A DNA stretch of 64,000 nucleotides from Algoriphagus sp. PAP.12 (GCF_026652115.1 NZ_JAPPSQ010000019.1:1-64000), one strand, 5' to 3'; shown: positions 1-8,890, counted from the first letter of the stretch. Notes: generated by a model from the letters alone, not told the origin. Program-made: numbers and translations.

Positions 1-2
1 CC

Positions 3-68
3 GAAAAAGTAGCCATTGAAACCGGATTGATAGCCATTGCCCACTACCTGGCAAAAATGGCAGGATAA
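3..68 (+). CDS. C-terminal end of a gene cut by the window edge
   Basis: An open frame enters from the left edge and ends at a TAA at 66-68. Only 21 residues are visible, ending in LIAIAHYLAKMAG. They look like a terminal amphipathic helix of a globular enzyme. The two other forward frames are closed by stops within the first 20 bases, so this frame is the only candidate. The family cannot be determined from this remnant. Confidence 0.5.
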   Translation, partial: EKVAIETGLIAIAHYLAKMAG

Positions 69-175
69 GAAGTGGTTTGGGCTGCTTTCAAGGTCAGAAC
101 CCTCCAGATCACTCATATTCTATCAACTCCTTCAAAGCAAAGTATCTAGAGATAAACTGACCTGTAGTCAAAAAA

Positions 176-209
176 AATAGAGGTCGATTTATGAAAATCG
201 ACCTCTATT
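176..209 (-). terminator. Rho-independent terminator of the PIG-L operon
   Basis: A perfect 15-bp stem (176-190 with 195-209) closes on a 4-base loop. On the minus strand it is followed by a run of eight T (170-177 read on the other strand). It lies about 55 bases beyond the stop of the minus-strand deacetylase gene. A second, weaker stem (220-228 with 249-257, one G-U pair) with T-runs lies between and may help termination. Confidence 0.75.
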
Positions 210-264
210 GGCTAAAATCGGCTGTCTCTCTTTTTTAACTCTTGTTTTGAGACGGCCTCATTTT

Positions 265-1116
265 TTATTTCACTTCATGAAAATATTCTCTATCAAAAAT
301 CCTTGAATAAATCCAAGCTGGAACTTGATCATGGTATGGCATTAAATCCTTTAAAACTGCTTGTTGACTTTGGTGGGCTTGCATTACTTCAAGTACCCGA
401 GAAAAATAAGCTTGAGTTTTGATAGAAAAATCAGGAAGGGGTAAGCCCTCTCCTTCCTCTTTTGGATAGTTGTTTTTAAAGCCTTCTGAAAGTTCCAAAG
501 CGATTTCTATTTGATTGGGTGAGAGGGTTACCTGAAATAGCTGCTGAGGCTTAAAAAAGGTATTTCCTTTATTCTCTTGAAATACCTGCTCAACCGCCAA
601 ACCACTCAGCTGATGATCAGGATGGCCATAAAGACCTACTTTTGAATCATAAGAAAATAGAATGTCAGGTTGAATGGCATTGATTCGATCTAAGGCAATG
701 GATTTAAGACTATCCAAACCCAATTCACTTAATCCACTATCTGCATATTCAAGCAAATGTAATTGCTTAGCGCCAATCAGATCGGCAGCTTGGGTCATTT
801 CCAAGGTTCTGATTTCTGCAAGTTCATTTTTCGAATATCCTTCTCCAGAATTACCAGCTTCTCCCCTTGTCAAACAAAGAAGATGAACCTCATGTCCTTC
901 CTCAATTAATTTCATCAAGGTTCCAGAGACAGTGACTTCATCATCTGGATGAGGAAAAAATGCTAAAACTTTCAATTTAGATTCTGAAGAAAAAGGCAAA
1001 TCCCTACTTGGAATCTCAGGATTGTGCAGAGTTCCTTTTCCAATCTGAATCAAAAAAAAGGGTGATAAGAGTACCAACAAAAGTAGCACTCCTATCACCC
1101 AAAGGAATGTTTTCAT
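265..1116 (-). CDS. PIG-L family deacetylase (LmbE-like), membrane-anchored
   Basis: This 283-residue protein is probably a zinc-dependent de-N-acetylase of the PIG-L/LmbE family. Members remove acetyl groups from GlcNAc-containing lipids, thiols or glycans. The diagnostic HPDDE metal motif is at residues 56-60, followed by a typical LLCLTRGEAGNSG strand-loop. A second zinc-ligand motif, GHPDHQ, is near residue 165. Residues 5-25 form one hydrophobic segment, so the enzyme is probably anchored with its domain in the periplasm. Its ATG overlaps the TAA of the upstream cytochrome/propeller gene (TAATG arrangement), which implies translational coupling. The natural substrate cannot be read from the sequence. 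Confidence 0.88.
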   Translation of the reverse strand: MKTFLWVIGVLLLLVLLSPFFLIQIGKGTLHNPEIPSRDLPFSSESKLKVLAFFPHPDDEVTVSGTLMKLIEEGHEVHLLCLTRGEAGNSGEGYSKNELAEIRTLEMTQAADLIGAKQLHLLEYADSGLSELGLDSLKSIALDRINAIQPDILFSYDSKVGLYGHPDHQLSGLAVEQVFQENKGNTFFKPQQLFQVTLSPNQIEIALELSEGFKNNYPKEEGEGLPLPDFSIKTQAYFSRVLEVMQAHQSQQAVLKDLMPYHDQVPAWIYSRIFDREYFHEVK

Positions 1117-4100
1117 TATTCGTCCCTATTCAATGTACTTAAGAAACTTACCAAATTCCTGATCTCCCTTTTACTTAAAATATCACCCATATTTGGCATG
1201 CTGGAAGGGGCCAATTTCTTGGATTTGATTTCGGAAGCTTGATAAGTTTTTTCTGGATTCGAACCGACTTTGACGGTGACTCTTTCATCCGAATTAGCCA
1301 TCACAGTTCCAGTGATCGTTTCTCCATTATTCAACTCAAGAGTCACAAACCCAAAACCTGGAGACAATCGCTGACTTGGATCTACCAAAGCAATTAATAA
1401 ATCCTCACGACTAAGTTTATTAGCAATTCCATTCAATCTTGGCCCTGCATTTCCACCCATATCATCATAGGCATGACATCTGATACATTGAGCAGTTTGA
1501 TTTTGGAAGAAAGTTCCTCTTCCTGCTCTTACACTTCCTTCTGCCAATGCCCCGGAGAATTTTTTCCAAGGTTCATTACCTGCTTTTGCATCTAGCAAAG
1601 CGTTGAAGCGTGTTTTTAAGTCTTCTGAACCTGTTCCATCTATTGCTTCTTCCAATTCCACCCAAGTGGCAGTTGGAAGCTTATTCGCTTCAAAATCCTC
1701 TAAAATGGTATTCCATTCAGTCAGAGAAGCACTGTTTTCAATTCCTCCCAAAGTCAACAATGCTGTTTGCTTTTCAGGATTGGTTCTCTTTTGAATAATA
1801 TCCATCAAAAGACTTACCTTTTGCTCTGTTGGAATTGAGGTTTCTGAAAGTAAAGCCAAACCGCCAACACGAACTTCTTGGCTTGCATCATTCAGGGCTG
1901 ATGAAATTGCATCGGGAAGTTGAGTCGCTTTCATTCTATCCAAAGCTCTCAAAGATTCAACTTTCACTTCTGCTGAAGGATCTGTCTTCACATGAGCTAA
2001 TAATGCGTCTCCACCTTCTTCCATGCCTAATTTTCCTATAGCTTTTGCTGCTTCCTCCCTCACAGCTGCATTAGAGTTGTTCAAAGCGGAAACCAAAGCG
2101 GATTTACTTCTTTCCTTAATTAACCCTGCTTCTCTAGTTACTTCTCCCCTGAATCTTCCATCTACACGATCCACTAATGATGGTTTAGCCCAGGTTCCAA
2201 TTATGGCAATTGCTTCCAATTTGAGGGCTTCTGGAGCACTGTTTTTGGAAATGTAAGCCAAAACCTGATTCAATTGCTCCTCTCCTCCTACGCGCTGATT
2301 TGCACTTAGAATTCGACGGATCAAAGGCTCATTGCTGAAAGTGGTTGAATTCAGGATACCTGCCAAAGCGGGTAATGCTTCTGGAACAGAATAATCATCA
2401 TGAATAGCTCTGGCTGCTTCCGTCACGATCAATTCATTGGAATCATTTAGGAAACCAGACAATAAAGGGCTAGAAAGTCTTCTTAAAGCTAGTACAGCTC
2501 CCATTCTTACTGCATCAGATGGATTGGTATTTAATCCAGCTAAAGTTTTCTCATCTCCAATTCTTGACAAAGCCAAACTTGCGGCATGACGGATATAAGC
2601 ATCTTCATCATTGTTGGCTTCTAAAAGGTCAATTAATGGTTGAGTAGCATTTTTGTCTTCAGCTCTTCCCAAGGCTTCTGCTGCAAAAAATCTTACACGG
2701 GAATTTTCATCTTTCAGATTAGCAATTAAGTCTACACTCGCATTTTTGAATTTGATATCTCCCAACCATTTGGCAGAAAGTGCACGGATTTCAGGATCTG
2801 AATCTTTTAGGAAAGGAATCAAAGCATCGGCAATTTCCATAGACTCCATTCTGGCTTGCTGACTTATTCCTACAATAGCATGAACTCTTGCATATTGATT
2901 GGAAGGGTCTGCCAGGACTTTTTGGAACACCACAGTTCCTTTATCTCCCCTTTTAGCCAATTCAAATTGAGCTTTCCTCCTAACCCTCATATCATCATGA
3001 TATAATTTTGACTGAAGGTCAGTTTCTGAAAGTATCTTATAATCAGCCTTTAATTCTTTTTCTGTGTCTGCTTGAGCTGCTTTATTTTCAGTTTCTGGGT
3101 CTGTCAATTTCCAGATTCTACCATAGTTTTTGGTATCCCATCCATTGATCCAATCTGCGAAATAAAGAGCTCCATCAGGTCCAAAATCCATCCCTGTTGC
3201 TAATACTCCTGATAAGATTTTCTCAGTTGACTTCAATTCAAAACTTGCCCCTTTAGGCTCCAAAGTGAAAGCATGAATCCCTGAATTAGTAGGATTTCCT
3301 ACAAACTCAACTAAGAAGAAATTTTCTTTCCATCGATCTCCTAAGGCTGTTCCTGGGTTATACAGCATACCTGTTGGACCAGAAACATAATTCATGATTG
3401 GAGGCGTAATAAATGCAGCTTGCTTATCCCAACGTGGTTTGAAATAAAGTTCATCCATCCAAACCTTATAGGTATTGTTATCCGGATCACGATACTTACC
3501 AAACTGCCAGTTGGTTCTCCATCCCGAATCAGATCCATTGGTGATGTAAACCAATCGTTCTTTTTCACCTGCGTGATCTCCATCATTGTCTGCAGAAATT
3601 AGGTTGGTATGTGCATCAAAAACAAACTCATGGGTATTTCTCACACCCATAGCAAAGATTTCAAAATCCGATCCATCAGGATTAGCTCTGGCAATTACTC
3701 CTCTGTTCGGATAATTCCAATCCTTTCCATCAGGACCTTTGCCATGAAAACCAATATCCCCAATTCCCCAATAAACACGTCCATCAGGGCCCATTTCCAA
3801 GCCAGACATCCCATGACCTCCAAAACCAATATGAACACCGTAGCCGTGAGATATGGAGGTTTTCTCATCCATGATCCCATCCCCATTCTTGTCTACCATT
3901 CTCCACATATCTGGACCTACCCCAACATAAAGAGCATCTTCACCCTTCATCACTGCTCCTGCTACATCGGTGACTTCATCATTAAAGTCTTCCACCACTA
4001 GCTGTAAGAAGTCAGCCAAGCCATCTCCATCGGTATCTTTTAACTTATAGATTTGCTCTTTTTCAACAGTCATATCCTTCCAATCATGAGAACCGTCTCC

Positions 4101-4535
4101 GTTGACATCCGTCAACCAAGTATTGACATCACTTCTCTCTGGAGAAAGCTCAGAATGAAGGAAAGCCCTTTTATCTTCAATAGATTGAAGTCCTATTGAC
4201 CTGATTTCCCAGTCCTGATGACCTCGGATATCAAATTCTGAGTTTTTCTGGCGGTTGGTTCGGGTATAATAAAGATCTCCTTCATTGGTGATATTGATTG
4301 AGATTGGATCAAAAACCAAAGAGTCGACCCCCCAGACTGCAAGTTTCAATCCTTCTTTAAGCACAGGGTTGACTTGGGAATTGGCAGCAGTAGCTTGGGG
4401 TTGTAGTTCTTCAGCTGTAAAAGTTTGGATTCGGGGATCTACAGGTTCTTCTTTTTTACAAGAAGTGGTGATTAGAATTCCCCCAAACATAATCGCAAAT
4501 AGCGACTTGGAAAATAGGTTACGGGTTTGGTGCAT
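1116..4535 (-). CDS. PVC-type lipoprotein: beta-propeller, HEAT repeats, cytochrome c
   Basis: This 1139-residue protein carries an SPII signal with the lipobox cysteine at residue 26 (ITTSC). Residues about 60-480 resemble the membrane-bound dehydrogenase-like propeller of PVC-type heme proteins (motifs GPDGRVYWGIGD, GMDFGPDGALYFADW). Two EF-hand-like loops, DTDGDGLADF (near 165) and DKNGDGIMDE (near 215), suggest calcium binding. Residues about 540-930 are HEAT-like repeats. The end has a CIRCH heme motif near residue 1015, a PRLNGI segment, and a later MPNM segment that could supply the axial methionine. Family knowledge suggests a periplasmic oxidoreductase acting on sugars. The substrate is unknown. 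It is transcribed first, ahead of the PIG-L gene. Confidence 0.88.
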   Translation of the reverse strand: MHQTRNLFSKSLFAIMFGGILITTSCKKEEPVDPRIQTFTAEELQPQATAANSQVNPVLKEGLKLAVWGVDSLVFDPISINITNEGDLYYTRTNRQKNSEFDIRGHQDWEIRSIGLQSIEDKRAFLHSELSPERSDVNTWLTDVNGDGSHDWKDMTVEKEQIYKLKDTDGDGLADFLQLVVEDFNDEVTDVAGAVMKGEDALYVGVGPDMWRMVDKNGDGIMDEKTSISHGYGVHIGFGGHGMSGLEMGPDGRVYWGIGDIGFHGKGPDGKDWNYPNRGVIARANPDGSDFEIFAMGVRNTHEFVFDAHTNLISADNDGDHAGEKERLVYITNGSDSGWRTNWQFGKYRDPDNNTYKVWMDELYFKPRWDKQAAFITPPIMNYVSGPTGMLYNPGTALGDRWKENFFLVEFVGNPTNSGIHAFTLEPKGASFELKSTEKILSGVLATGMDFGPDGALYFADWINGWDTKNYGRIWKLTDPETENKAAQADTEKELKADYKILSETDLQSKLYHDDMRVRRKAQFELAKRGDKGTVVFQKVLADPSNQYARVHAIVGISQQARMESMEIADALIPFLKDSDPEIRALSAKWLGDIKFKNASVDLIANLKDENSRVRFFAAEALGRAEDKNATQPLIDLLEANNDEDAYIRHAASLALSRIGDEKTLAGLNTNPSDAVRMGAVLALRRLSSPLLSGFLNDSNELIVTEAARAIHDDYSVPEALPALAGILNSTTFSNEPLIRRILSANQRVGGEEQLNQVLAYISKNSAPEALKLEAIAIIGTWAKPSLVDRVDGRFRGEVTREAGLIKERSKSALVSALNNSNAAVREEAAKAIGKLGMEEGGDALLAHVKTDPSAEVKVESLRALDRMKATQLPDAISSALNDASQEVRVGGLALLSETSIPTEQKVSLLMDIIQKRTNPEKQTALLTLGGIENSASLTEWNTILEDFEANKLPTATWVELEEAIDGTGSEDLKTRFNALLDAKAGNEPWKKFSGALAEGSVRAGRGTFFQNQTAQCIRCHAYDDMGGNAGPRLNGIANKLSREDLLIALVDPSQRLSPGFGFVTLELNNGETITGTVMANSDERVTVKVGSNPEKTYQASEIKSKKLAPSSMPNMGDILSKREIRNLVSFLSTLNRDE

Positions 4536-4621
4536 TTTGGCAATTTATTCGTTTGACAAATGCAAATTAAGAAAAATGATCTGAGGTGAAATTTCCGTTG
4601 ATCAAAAAGGTCTATAAAACA

Positions 4622-4648
4622 AAAATCCCGATCAGAAATCGGGATTTT
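4622..4648 (-). terminator. Terminator of the tRNA-Glu transcript
   Basis: An 11-bp perfect stem (4622-4632 with 4638-4648) has a 5-base loop. On the minus strand it is followed by TTTTTG and TTTT. It lies 70 bases beyond the 3' end of the second minus-strand tRNA and before the start of the propeller gene at 4535, so it should separate the two transcripts. Confidence 0.7.
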
Positions 4649-4717
4649 GTTCACTTTAACCACTAACAACCATAAAACAAAAATTGGGTGACGCTCGGTG
4701 ATTGAGCTTACGTCTTG

Positions 4718-4789
4718 TAGTCCGTACGGGAATCGAACCCGTGTTTCATCCGTGAAAGGGATGCGTCCTAACCCCTAGACGAACGGACC
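4718..4789 (-). tRNA. tRNA-Glu (anticodon UUC)
   Basis: Read on the minus strand, a 72-base cloverleaf starts GGTCCGTTCGTCTAGG and ends GATTCCCGTACGGACTA. The anticodon loop CTTTCAC gives anticodon UUC (Glu). The T-arm carries GGTTCGATTCC. The acceptor stem ends in a G1-U72 wobble with discriminator A. No CCA is encoded. It is identical over 72 bases to the copy at 4876-4947, and both appear to be one transcript ending at the hairpin near 4622-4648. Confidence 0.95.
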
Positions 4790-4875
4790 ATGGGGTATTT
4801 TACTTAGAAGTACTTTTTCTGATTTCAAGAGAGTTATAATGAGGAATTATAACCCCTTGAAAATCAATATAATGG

Positions 4876-4947
4876 TAGTCCGTACGGGAATCGAACCCGT
4901 GTTTCATCCGTGAAAGGGATGCGTCCTAACCCCTAGACGAACGGACC
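4876..4947 (-). tRNA. tRNA-Glu (anticodon UUC), second identical copy
   Basis: This is an identical 72-base tRNA-Glu(UUC), 86 bases upstream of the other copy in the direction of transcription. It has the same anticodon loop CTTTCAC, the same T-arm and the same G1-U72 acceptor end. Identity over the full length implies recent duplication or gene conversion. The spacer between the copies is not conserved. Confidence 0.95.
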
Positions 4948-5107
4948 ATTATTTGCCTCAGAAAACGTGCTTTTCCGTAAGGTTGTGCAAATATAGAGGG
5001 TTCATTTTACAATAACAAAATGGTCACAAAAATTTATTTGGTTTGAGAGCTAAAAAGCTGAACCAAAGCAATTAAAATTTCTTTTCTGGACTTGAATTCC
5101 TTTTTCC

Positions 5108-5115
5108 TACTTTTG
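5108..5115 (+). promoter_or_regulatory. Candidate -7 promoter box of gap (TACTTTTG)
   Basis: TACTTTTG matches the Bacteroidetes sigma-ABfr -7 consensus TAnnTTTG exactly and lies 23 bases before the chosen ATG. No convincing -33 TTTG at the usual 19-20-base spacing was found; the nearest TTG (5092-5094) is only 13 bases upstream. Placement is therefore supported by the -7 element alone. Confidence 0.45.
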
Positions 5116-5138
5116 TTTACTCATTGAAAAGCCCGAAT

Positions 5139-6149
5139 ATGAACCAACCGACACGCATTGCCATCAATGGATTTGGAAGAATTGGAAGATTCACTACTAA
5201 GTTAATTTTGGAGCATCCAGAATTTGAATTGGTAGCCATCAATGATCTTGCGGATGATCATGCAATTGCTCATCTTTTGAAATATGATTCTATCCATGGA
5301 AAGATGGATGCAAGTATTTCTGTTTCGGAAGGAAAATTGAATGTTGGTAAAAACACGATCCAGCTTTTGAGTCAATCAGATCCTGAAAAGCTTCCTTGGA
5401 AAGAATTGGATATCGATGTAGTGATAGAAAGCACAGGAAGGTTTACTGATCGTACCGGTTCAGAAAAACATATCACCGCAGGAGCCAAAAAAGTAATCAT
5501 CTCTGCCCCTTCTCAAGATCCAAGTATCAAAATGGTTGTTCTGGGGGTAAATGAAGAAATCTTAAATGGAGATGAAAAAATAGTTTCCAATGCCTCCTGT
5601 ACGACCAATTGCCTGGCGCCTATGATTCAGGTCTTGGAAAAGCACTTTGGGATTGAAAAAGGATACGCTTCCACAGTCCATTCTTACACGAATGATCAAA
5701 ACCTTCATGATGCACCCCACAGAGATCTGAGAAGGGCTAGAGCGGCTGCTTATTCCATCATTCCGACCACAACCAATGCGGGTAAAGCATTGGATAGAGT
5801 TATGCCTGAAATCGAAGGGAAGATTGAAGCCTCTGCAATGCGTGTACCCGTTCCTGACGGTTCCTTGACCGATTTGATCATTGAGCTAAAAACAGAGGCT
5901 TCAGTTGAACAAATCAATCAAGCCTATATCGATGCATCAGAAAATGAATTAAAGGGCATTATCCAGGTAGAAAATGATCCGATCGTTTCTATGGATATTA
6001 TTGGCAACCCCTACTCTTGCATAATTGATTCTTCTTTGACCTCTTCAAAAGGAAATATGGTGAAGATTGTAGGCTGGTATGATAATGAAGCAGGATATGC
6101 AAACCGTCTAGTTCAATTAGCAGGTTTATTGGCAAGTCATTTAGGTTAA
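5139..6149 (+). CDS. gap: Type I glyceraldehyde-3-phosphate dehydrogenase
   Basis: This 336-residue enzyme of glycolysis and gluconeogenesis oxidises glyceraldehyde 3-phosphate to 1,3-bisphosphoglycerate with NAD. The Rossmann motif GFGRIG is at residues 11-16. The catalytic cysteine is in SNASCTTNCLAP (C154), and the partner histidine is in STVHSYT. The length is normal for the family. I chose the ATG at 5139 because MNQPTRIAINGFGRIG aligns with usual family starts; an in-frame TTG at 5124 would add five residues. The gene is monocistronic, with tRNA genes upstream on the other strand and a convergent hypothetical gene only 3 bases downstream. Confidence 0.97.
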   Translation: MNQPTRIAINGFGRIGRFTTKLILEHPEFELVAINDLADDHAIAHLLKYDSIHGKMDASISVSEGKLNVGKNTIQLLSQSDPEKLPWKELDIDVVIESTGRFTDRTGSEKHITAGAKKVIISAPSQDPSIKMVVLGVNEEILNGDEKIVSNASCTTNCLAPMIQVLEKHFGIEKGYASTVHSYTNDQNLHDAPHRDLRRARAAAYSIIPTTTNAGKALDRVMPEIEGKIEASAMRVPVPDGSLTDLIIELKTEASVEQINQAYIDASENELKGIIQVENDPIVSMDIIGNPYSCIIDSSLTSSKGNMVKIVGWYDNEAGYANRLVQLAGLLASHLG

Positions 6150-6152
6150 GAA

Positions 6153-6770
6153 TTAATAAATCCTTTGCATGATGAAATTCTTGATAGGGTTTTCTATCAT
6201 GACTTTGTCAAGAACTCCATCGAGGTAATAGAAGTGGTTTTTGTGACCATTAATGGTGATTTCGAAGACATCAGGTTCGATTTCTTTCACTGGGCTCGTC
6301 AGCCCATAAGTTTCCGAAATGATCACATCTCCAACTTTGGGTTTCTGAAAATATAATTCACTTATACTGCTATAAATAGAGTAATCAATAGGCTTTTGAT
6401 TTTCATATTTGTAGGTGTTTGCGTTCACTTGGTAATGGTCCTCCTTCCATTCGATTTTCGATAAAAAATCCCCTTTGTTGGTTTTGGAATCTACTGTTGA
6501 AAAAACATATTGACCCTCTTGAAAAATGCAATTGATCTGATGATCTAGATAGATTTTTCCAAAAAACCAGAAACTTACCTGGCTATGAAGGTTATAAATC
6601 TCTTTTTGATCTAAGGAGCTAGTTTTTGAAACTTTCATTTCCCCAATCGATATCCCCAGAACTTTAATTGAAAAAGCTGCAGAATCCATTGATTGACCAA
6701 ATGATTCCTTTTGAAAAAAGACAAAAAAACCTATTAGAATTATGGATATGATCAGTTTTGGGTTATTCAT
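6153..6770 (-). CDS. Secreted protein, DUF6134-like
   Basis: This 205-residue protein has a Sec signal (about residues 1-25, hydrophobic ISIILIGFFVFF, then SFGQ). The rest is beta-rich: short strands such as AAFSIKVLGISIGEMKVSK, then a central WFFGKIYLDHQINCIF stretch and a C-terminal FEITINGHKNHFYY. The pattern resembles the Bacteroidetes DUF6134 family as I recall it, probably a periplasmic beta-structure of unknown function. It is downstream of the glycosyltransferase-like gene at 6794-7411, with a 23-base gap, so the two are likely co-transcribed. No catalytic motif is visible. Confidence 0.6.
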   Translation of the reverse strand: MNNPKLIISIILIGFFVFFQKESFGQSMDSAAFSIKVLGISIGEMKVSKTSSLDQKEIYNLHSQVSFWFFGKIYLDHQINCIFQEGQYVFSTVDSKTNKGDFLSKIEWKEDHYQVNANTYKYENQKPIDYSIYSSISELYFQKPKVGDVIISETYGLTSPVKEIEPDVFEITINGHKNHFYYLDGVLDKVMIENPIKNFIMQRIY

Positions 6771-6793
6771 TTTTTTAAAATTCTTGTTTTAAA

Positions 6794-7411
6794 TTATTTT
6801 GAAAAACCTTCTTTGGAATTTTTATTTAAATAGTCTTTCCAATCCTCTTCTGTGTCAATATCATTTAAAACATGCAAAACACCATAGCTTATATCGGACT
6901 CTAAAAGCTTTTTAATTGTTTCTTCATAAACGCTTGAGGTACTCCATTTCATGTTCAGGAATAGTTCCGGGTGATAGGACTTCATTCCCAACAAATAATA
7001 ACCTCCATCTAAAGCTGGGCCAATTACAGCATCATTTTCTTCTAATACTTCAAATGCTTCATGCAGTAATTCTGGAGTAATTTCAGGACAATCTGTTCCA
7101 ATGATTAGGACTTTTTCAAATCCTTTTTCAAAGGTTTCCAAGAATGAATGGCTCATTTTATTTCCTAAATCCCCGTCTTCCTGTAATCCAAAGCTATAAT
7201 TTCCTTTTTTGACTTCTTTAGGAATGAAATCCGAATAATAAATGACTTTATGAAAAGGAGTGATATCTACCACAGAGTGTGTCAAGCCTAAAAGGAATTG
7301 ATAGATTTCTAAGGCTTTCTGATCTCCGATTGTTTCAGCCAATCTAGTTTTAACTTTCCCTAGTCTTGGATTCTTTTCAAAAACAATGATTGCGTATTTA
7401 TTCTGATTCAA
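6794..7411 (-). CDS. TIGR04282/DUF2064 family nucleotidyl- or glycosyltransferase-like protein
   Basis: This 205-residue GT-A-fold protein carries the N-terminal VFEKNPRLGKVKTRLA signature, LIIGTDCPEITPELLHEA, and GPALDGGYYLLGM typical of the TIGR04282/DUF2064 family. Some members are linked to arsenosugar synthesis, but no arsenic genes are nearby, so that role is not supported here. The frame is bounded upstream by a stop at 7415-7417 and has no early ATG, so translation probably begins at the TTG at 7409-7411. It is followed 23 bases later by the secreted DUF6134-like gene. Confidence 0.8.
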   Translation of the reverse strand: MNQNKYAIIVFEKNPRLGKVKTRLAETIGDQKALEIYQFLLGLTHSVVDITPFHKVIYYSDFIPKEVKKGNYSFGLQEDGDLGNKMSHSFLETFEKGFEKVLIIGTDCPEITPELLHEAFEVLEENDAVIGPALDGGYYLLGMKSYHPELFLNMKWSTSSVYEETIKKLLESDISYGVLHVLNDIDTEEDWKDYLNKNSKEGFSK

Positions 7412-7558
7412 GGATTAATGAATAGTTTGGGGCGAATTGATTATTCGAAAGGTAGTTGAATCTAAATAATGAATGAATTATTAAAAATAAAATCTAAGAT
7501 TTTGGGAACAATTCTACTTTATTTCCTATTATCCCTATAGACTTTAACTATTTAAATT

Positions 7559-8194
7559 ATGACACTAAGATTAGGTGACCTTGCACCAAATTTTCAAGCG
7601 GAAACAACAGAAGGAAAAATTGATTTTTATGAGTATTTAGGAGACGGTTGGGGAGTTCTTTTCTCCCACCCTGCCGATTATACTCCGGTCTGCACCACAG
7701 AATTAGGTACTGTTGCGAAACTAAAGGATGAATTCGCGAAAAGGAATACAAAAGTAATGGCTCTGTCCGTGGATGGATTAGAAAGTCACAAAGGCTGGAT
7801 TTCGGATATTAATGAAACTCAGCAAACTGAAGTGAATTTTCCAATCATAGCTGATGAAGACAAGAAGATTTCACAACTCTATGATATGATTCATCCTAAC
7901 TCCAATGAAAACTTCACAGTAAGATCTGTTTTTGTGATTGGGAATGACAAGAAAATCAAATTGATCATTACCTATCCAGCAAGTACAGGTAGAAACTTTG
8001 ATGAATTGCTCCGTGTAATCGATTCGCTTCAATTAACAGCAAACTATTCTGTAGCTACGCCGGCAAACTGGAAAAAAGGTGAGGATGTGGTAATCGCTCC
8101 GGCCATCAAAAATGAAGACATACCTACGAAGTTTCCAAAAGGACATAAGGTGATCAAGCCTTATTTAAGAACTACTCCACAACCGGATTTATAA
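7559..8194 (+). CDS. 1-Cys peroxiredoxin (Prx6 type)
   Basis: This 211-residue thiol peroxidase reduces H2O2 and organic or lipid hydroperoxides. The active site HPADYTPVCTTE places the peroxidatic cysteine at residue 45. There is no other cysteine in the protein, so it is a true 1-Cys enzyme that needs an external reductant. The long C-terminal extension (VATPANWKKGEDVVIAP and beyond) is typical of the Prdx6 subfamily. The gene stands alone and ends in a strong bidirectional terminator shared with the convergent aldolase gene. Confidence 0.95.
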   Translation: MTLRLGDLAPNFQAETTEGKIDFYEYLGDGWGVLFSHPADYTPVCTTELGTVAKLKDEFAKRNTKVMALSVDGLESHKGWISDINETQQTEVNFPIIADEDKKISQLYDMIHPNSNENFTVRSVFVIGNDKKIKLIITYPASTGRNFDELLRVIDSLQLTANYSVATPANWKKGEDVVIAPAIKNEDIPTKFPKGHKVIKPYLRTTPQPDL

Positions 8195-8195
8195 A

Positions 8196-8223
8196 AAAAA
8201 GGGGCTTTTTAAGGCCCCTTTTT
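8196..8223. terminator. Bidirectional terminator between peroxiredoxin and KDPG aldolase
   Basis: The stem AAAAAGGGGC/GCCCCTTTTT (8196-8205 with 8214-8223) is flanked by A-runs and T-runs on both sides, so it can end transcription from both converging genes. It sits directly after the peroxiredoxin stop, and the aldolase stop codon begins at 8224. Confidence 0.85.
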
Positions 8224-8889
8224 TTAATTCCCTTTTAACTGCTTTACAGTTTCCATCACCACCTTAATAGATTCGGCAATTTCTTTGAATTTGCCTTCTT
8301 GGACGAGGTCTTTTCTGAAAAGCTGTGATCCCATACCCACACAAAGAACTCCAGCATCAAACCAAGGTTTAATACTTTCCAAACTTGGCTCAACTCCACC
8401 AGTTGGGATGATTTCTATTTTTGGCAATACTGCATGAATTGCTTTTACAAAAGCTGGGGTTAAGATATTTGCTGGATAGATTTTTACCAATTCAGCTCCC
8501 AATTCTTGGGCATTCCAAACCTCTGTTACACTTCCACATCCCGGGATCCAAGGAACATCATTACTAGCACAGTACTCTCCCAGTTTCGGATTCATAACAG
8601 GCGCTACAATGAATTCAGCTCCCATATCCAAAAACTCTTCCGCTTCTCTTGGATGATAAATGGTTCCAATACCTAAGCTTAAACCAGGCATTTGATCGGC
8701 CATTTTCCTTAGGGCAGGAAAAATTCCAGGAGCTTCTTTTCCTCTGTTCACCATCTCTATGACCCTGATTCCTCCCTCATAGGCAGTCTCAAGCATTTTT
8801 AGGCATAGACTTTCATCTGGGTTAAAAAAAATCGGCATGACGCCAGCGGCGTTCATTTTTTGTATAAAAGGACTTGATGGGTTTCTCAT
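8224..8889 (-). CDS. eda: 2-dehydro-3-deoxy-phosphogluconate (KDPG) aldolase
   Basis: This class I aldolase of about 221 residues splits KDPG into pyruvate and glyceraldehyde 3-phosphate. The Schiff-base lysine is in ELVKIYPA (about residue 136) and the catalytic glutamate in RVIEMVNRG (about 45). The loop IIPTGGVEP binds phosphate. The ATG at 8887-8889 lies one base after the stop of the kinase gene; an upstream TTG at 8925 would add 12 residues overlapping the kinase frame and is less likely. Together with the kinase it forms the lower branch of uronate/KDG breakdown, feeding GAPDH substrates. Upper-pathway genes are not in this window. Confidence 0.92.
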   Translation of the reverse strand: MRNPSSPFIQKMNAAGVMPIFFNPDESLCLKMLETAYEGGIRVIEMVNRGKEAPGIFPALRKMADQMPGLSLGIGTIYHPREAEEFLDMGAEFIVAPVMNPKLGEYCASNDVPWIPGCGSVTEVWNAQELGAELVKIYPANILTPAFVKAIHAVLPKIEIIPTGGVEPSLESIKPWFDAGVLCVGMGSQLFRKDLVQEGKFKEIAESIKVVMETVKQLKGN

Positions 8890-8890
8890 T

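Noticed and set aside
3609..4001. 130-codon plus-strand frame inside the propeller lipoprotein gene
   Set aside because: It lies wholly inside a well-supported minus-strand gene, has no start context or family feature and is a shadow of that gene.
5124..5138. TTG start adding five residues to GAPDH
   Set aside because: The ATG at 5139 fits the family N-terminus and lies at a better distance from the candidate promoter.
6794..7411. Arsenosugar biosynthesis
   Set aside because: The TIGR04282-like gene has no arsenic-related neighbours; the family name alone does not support the pathway.
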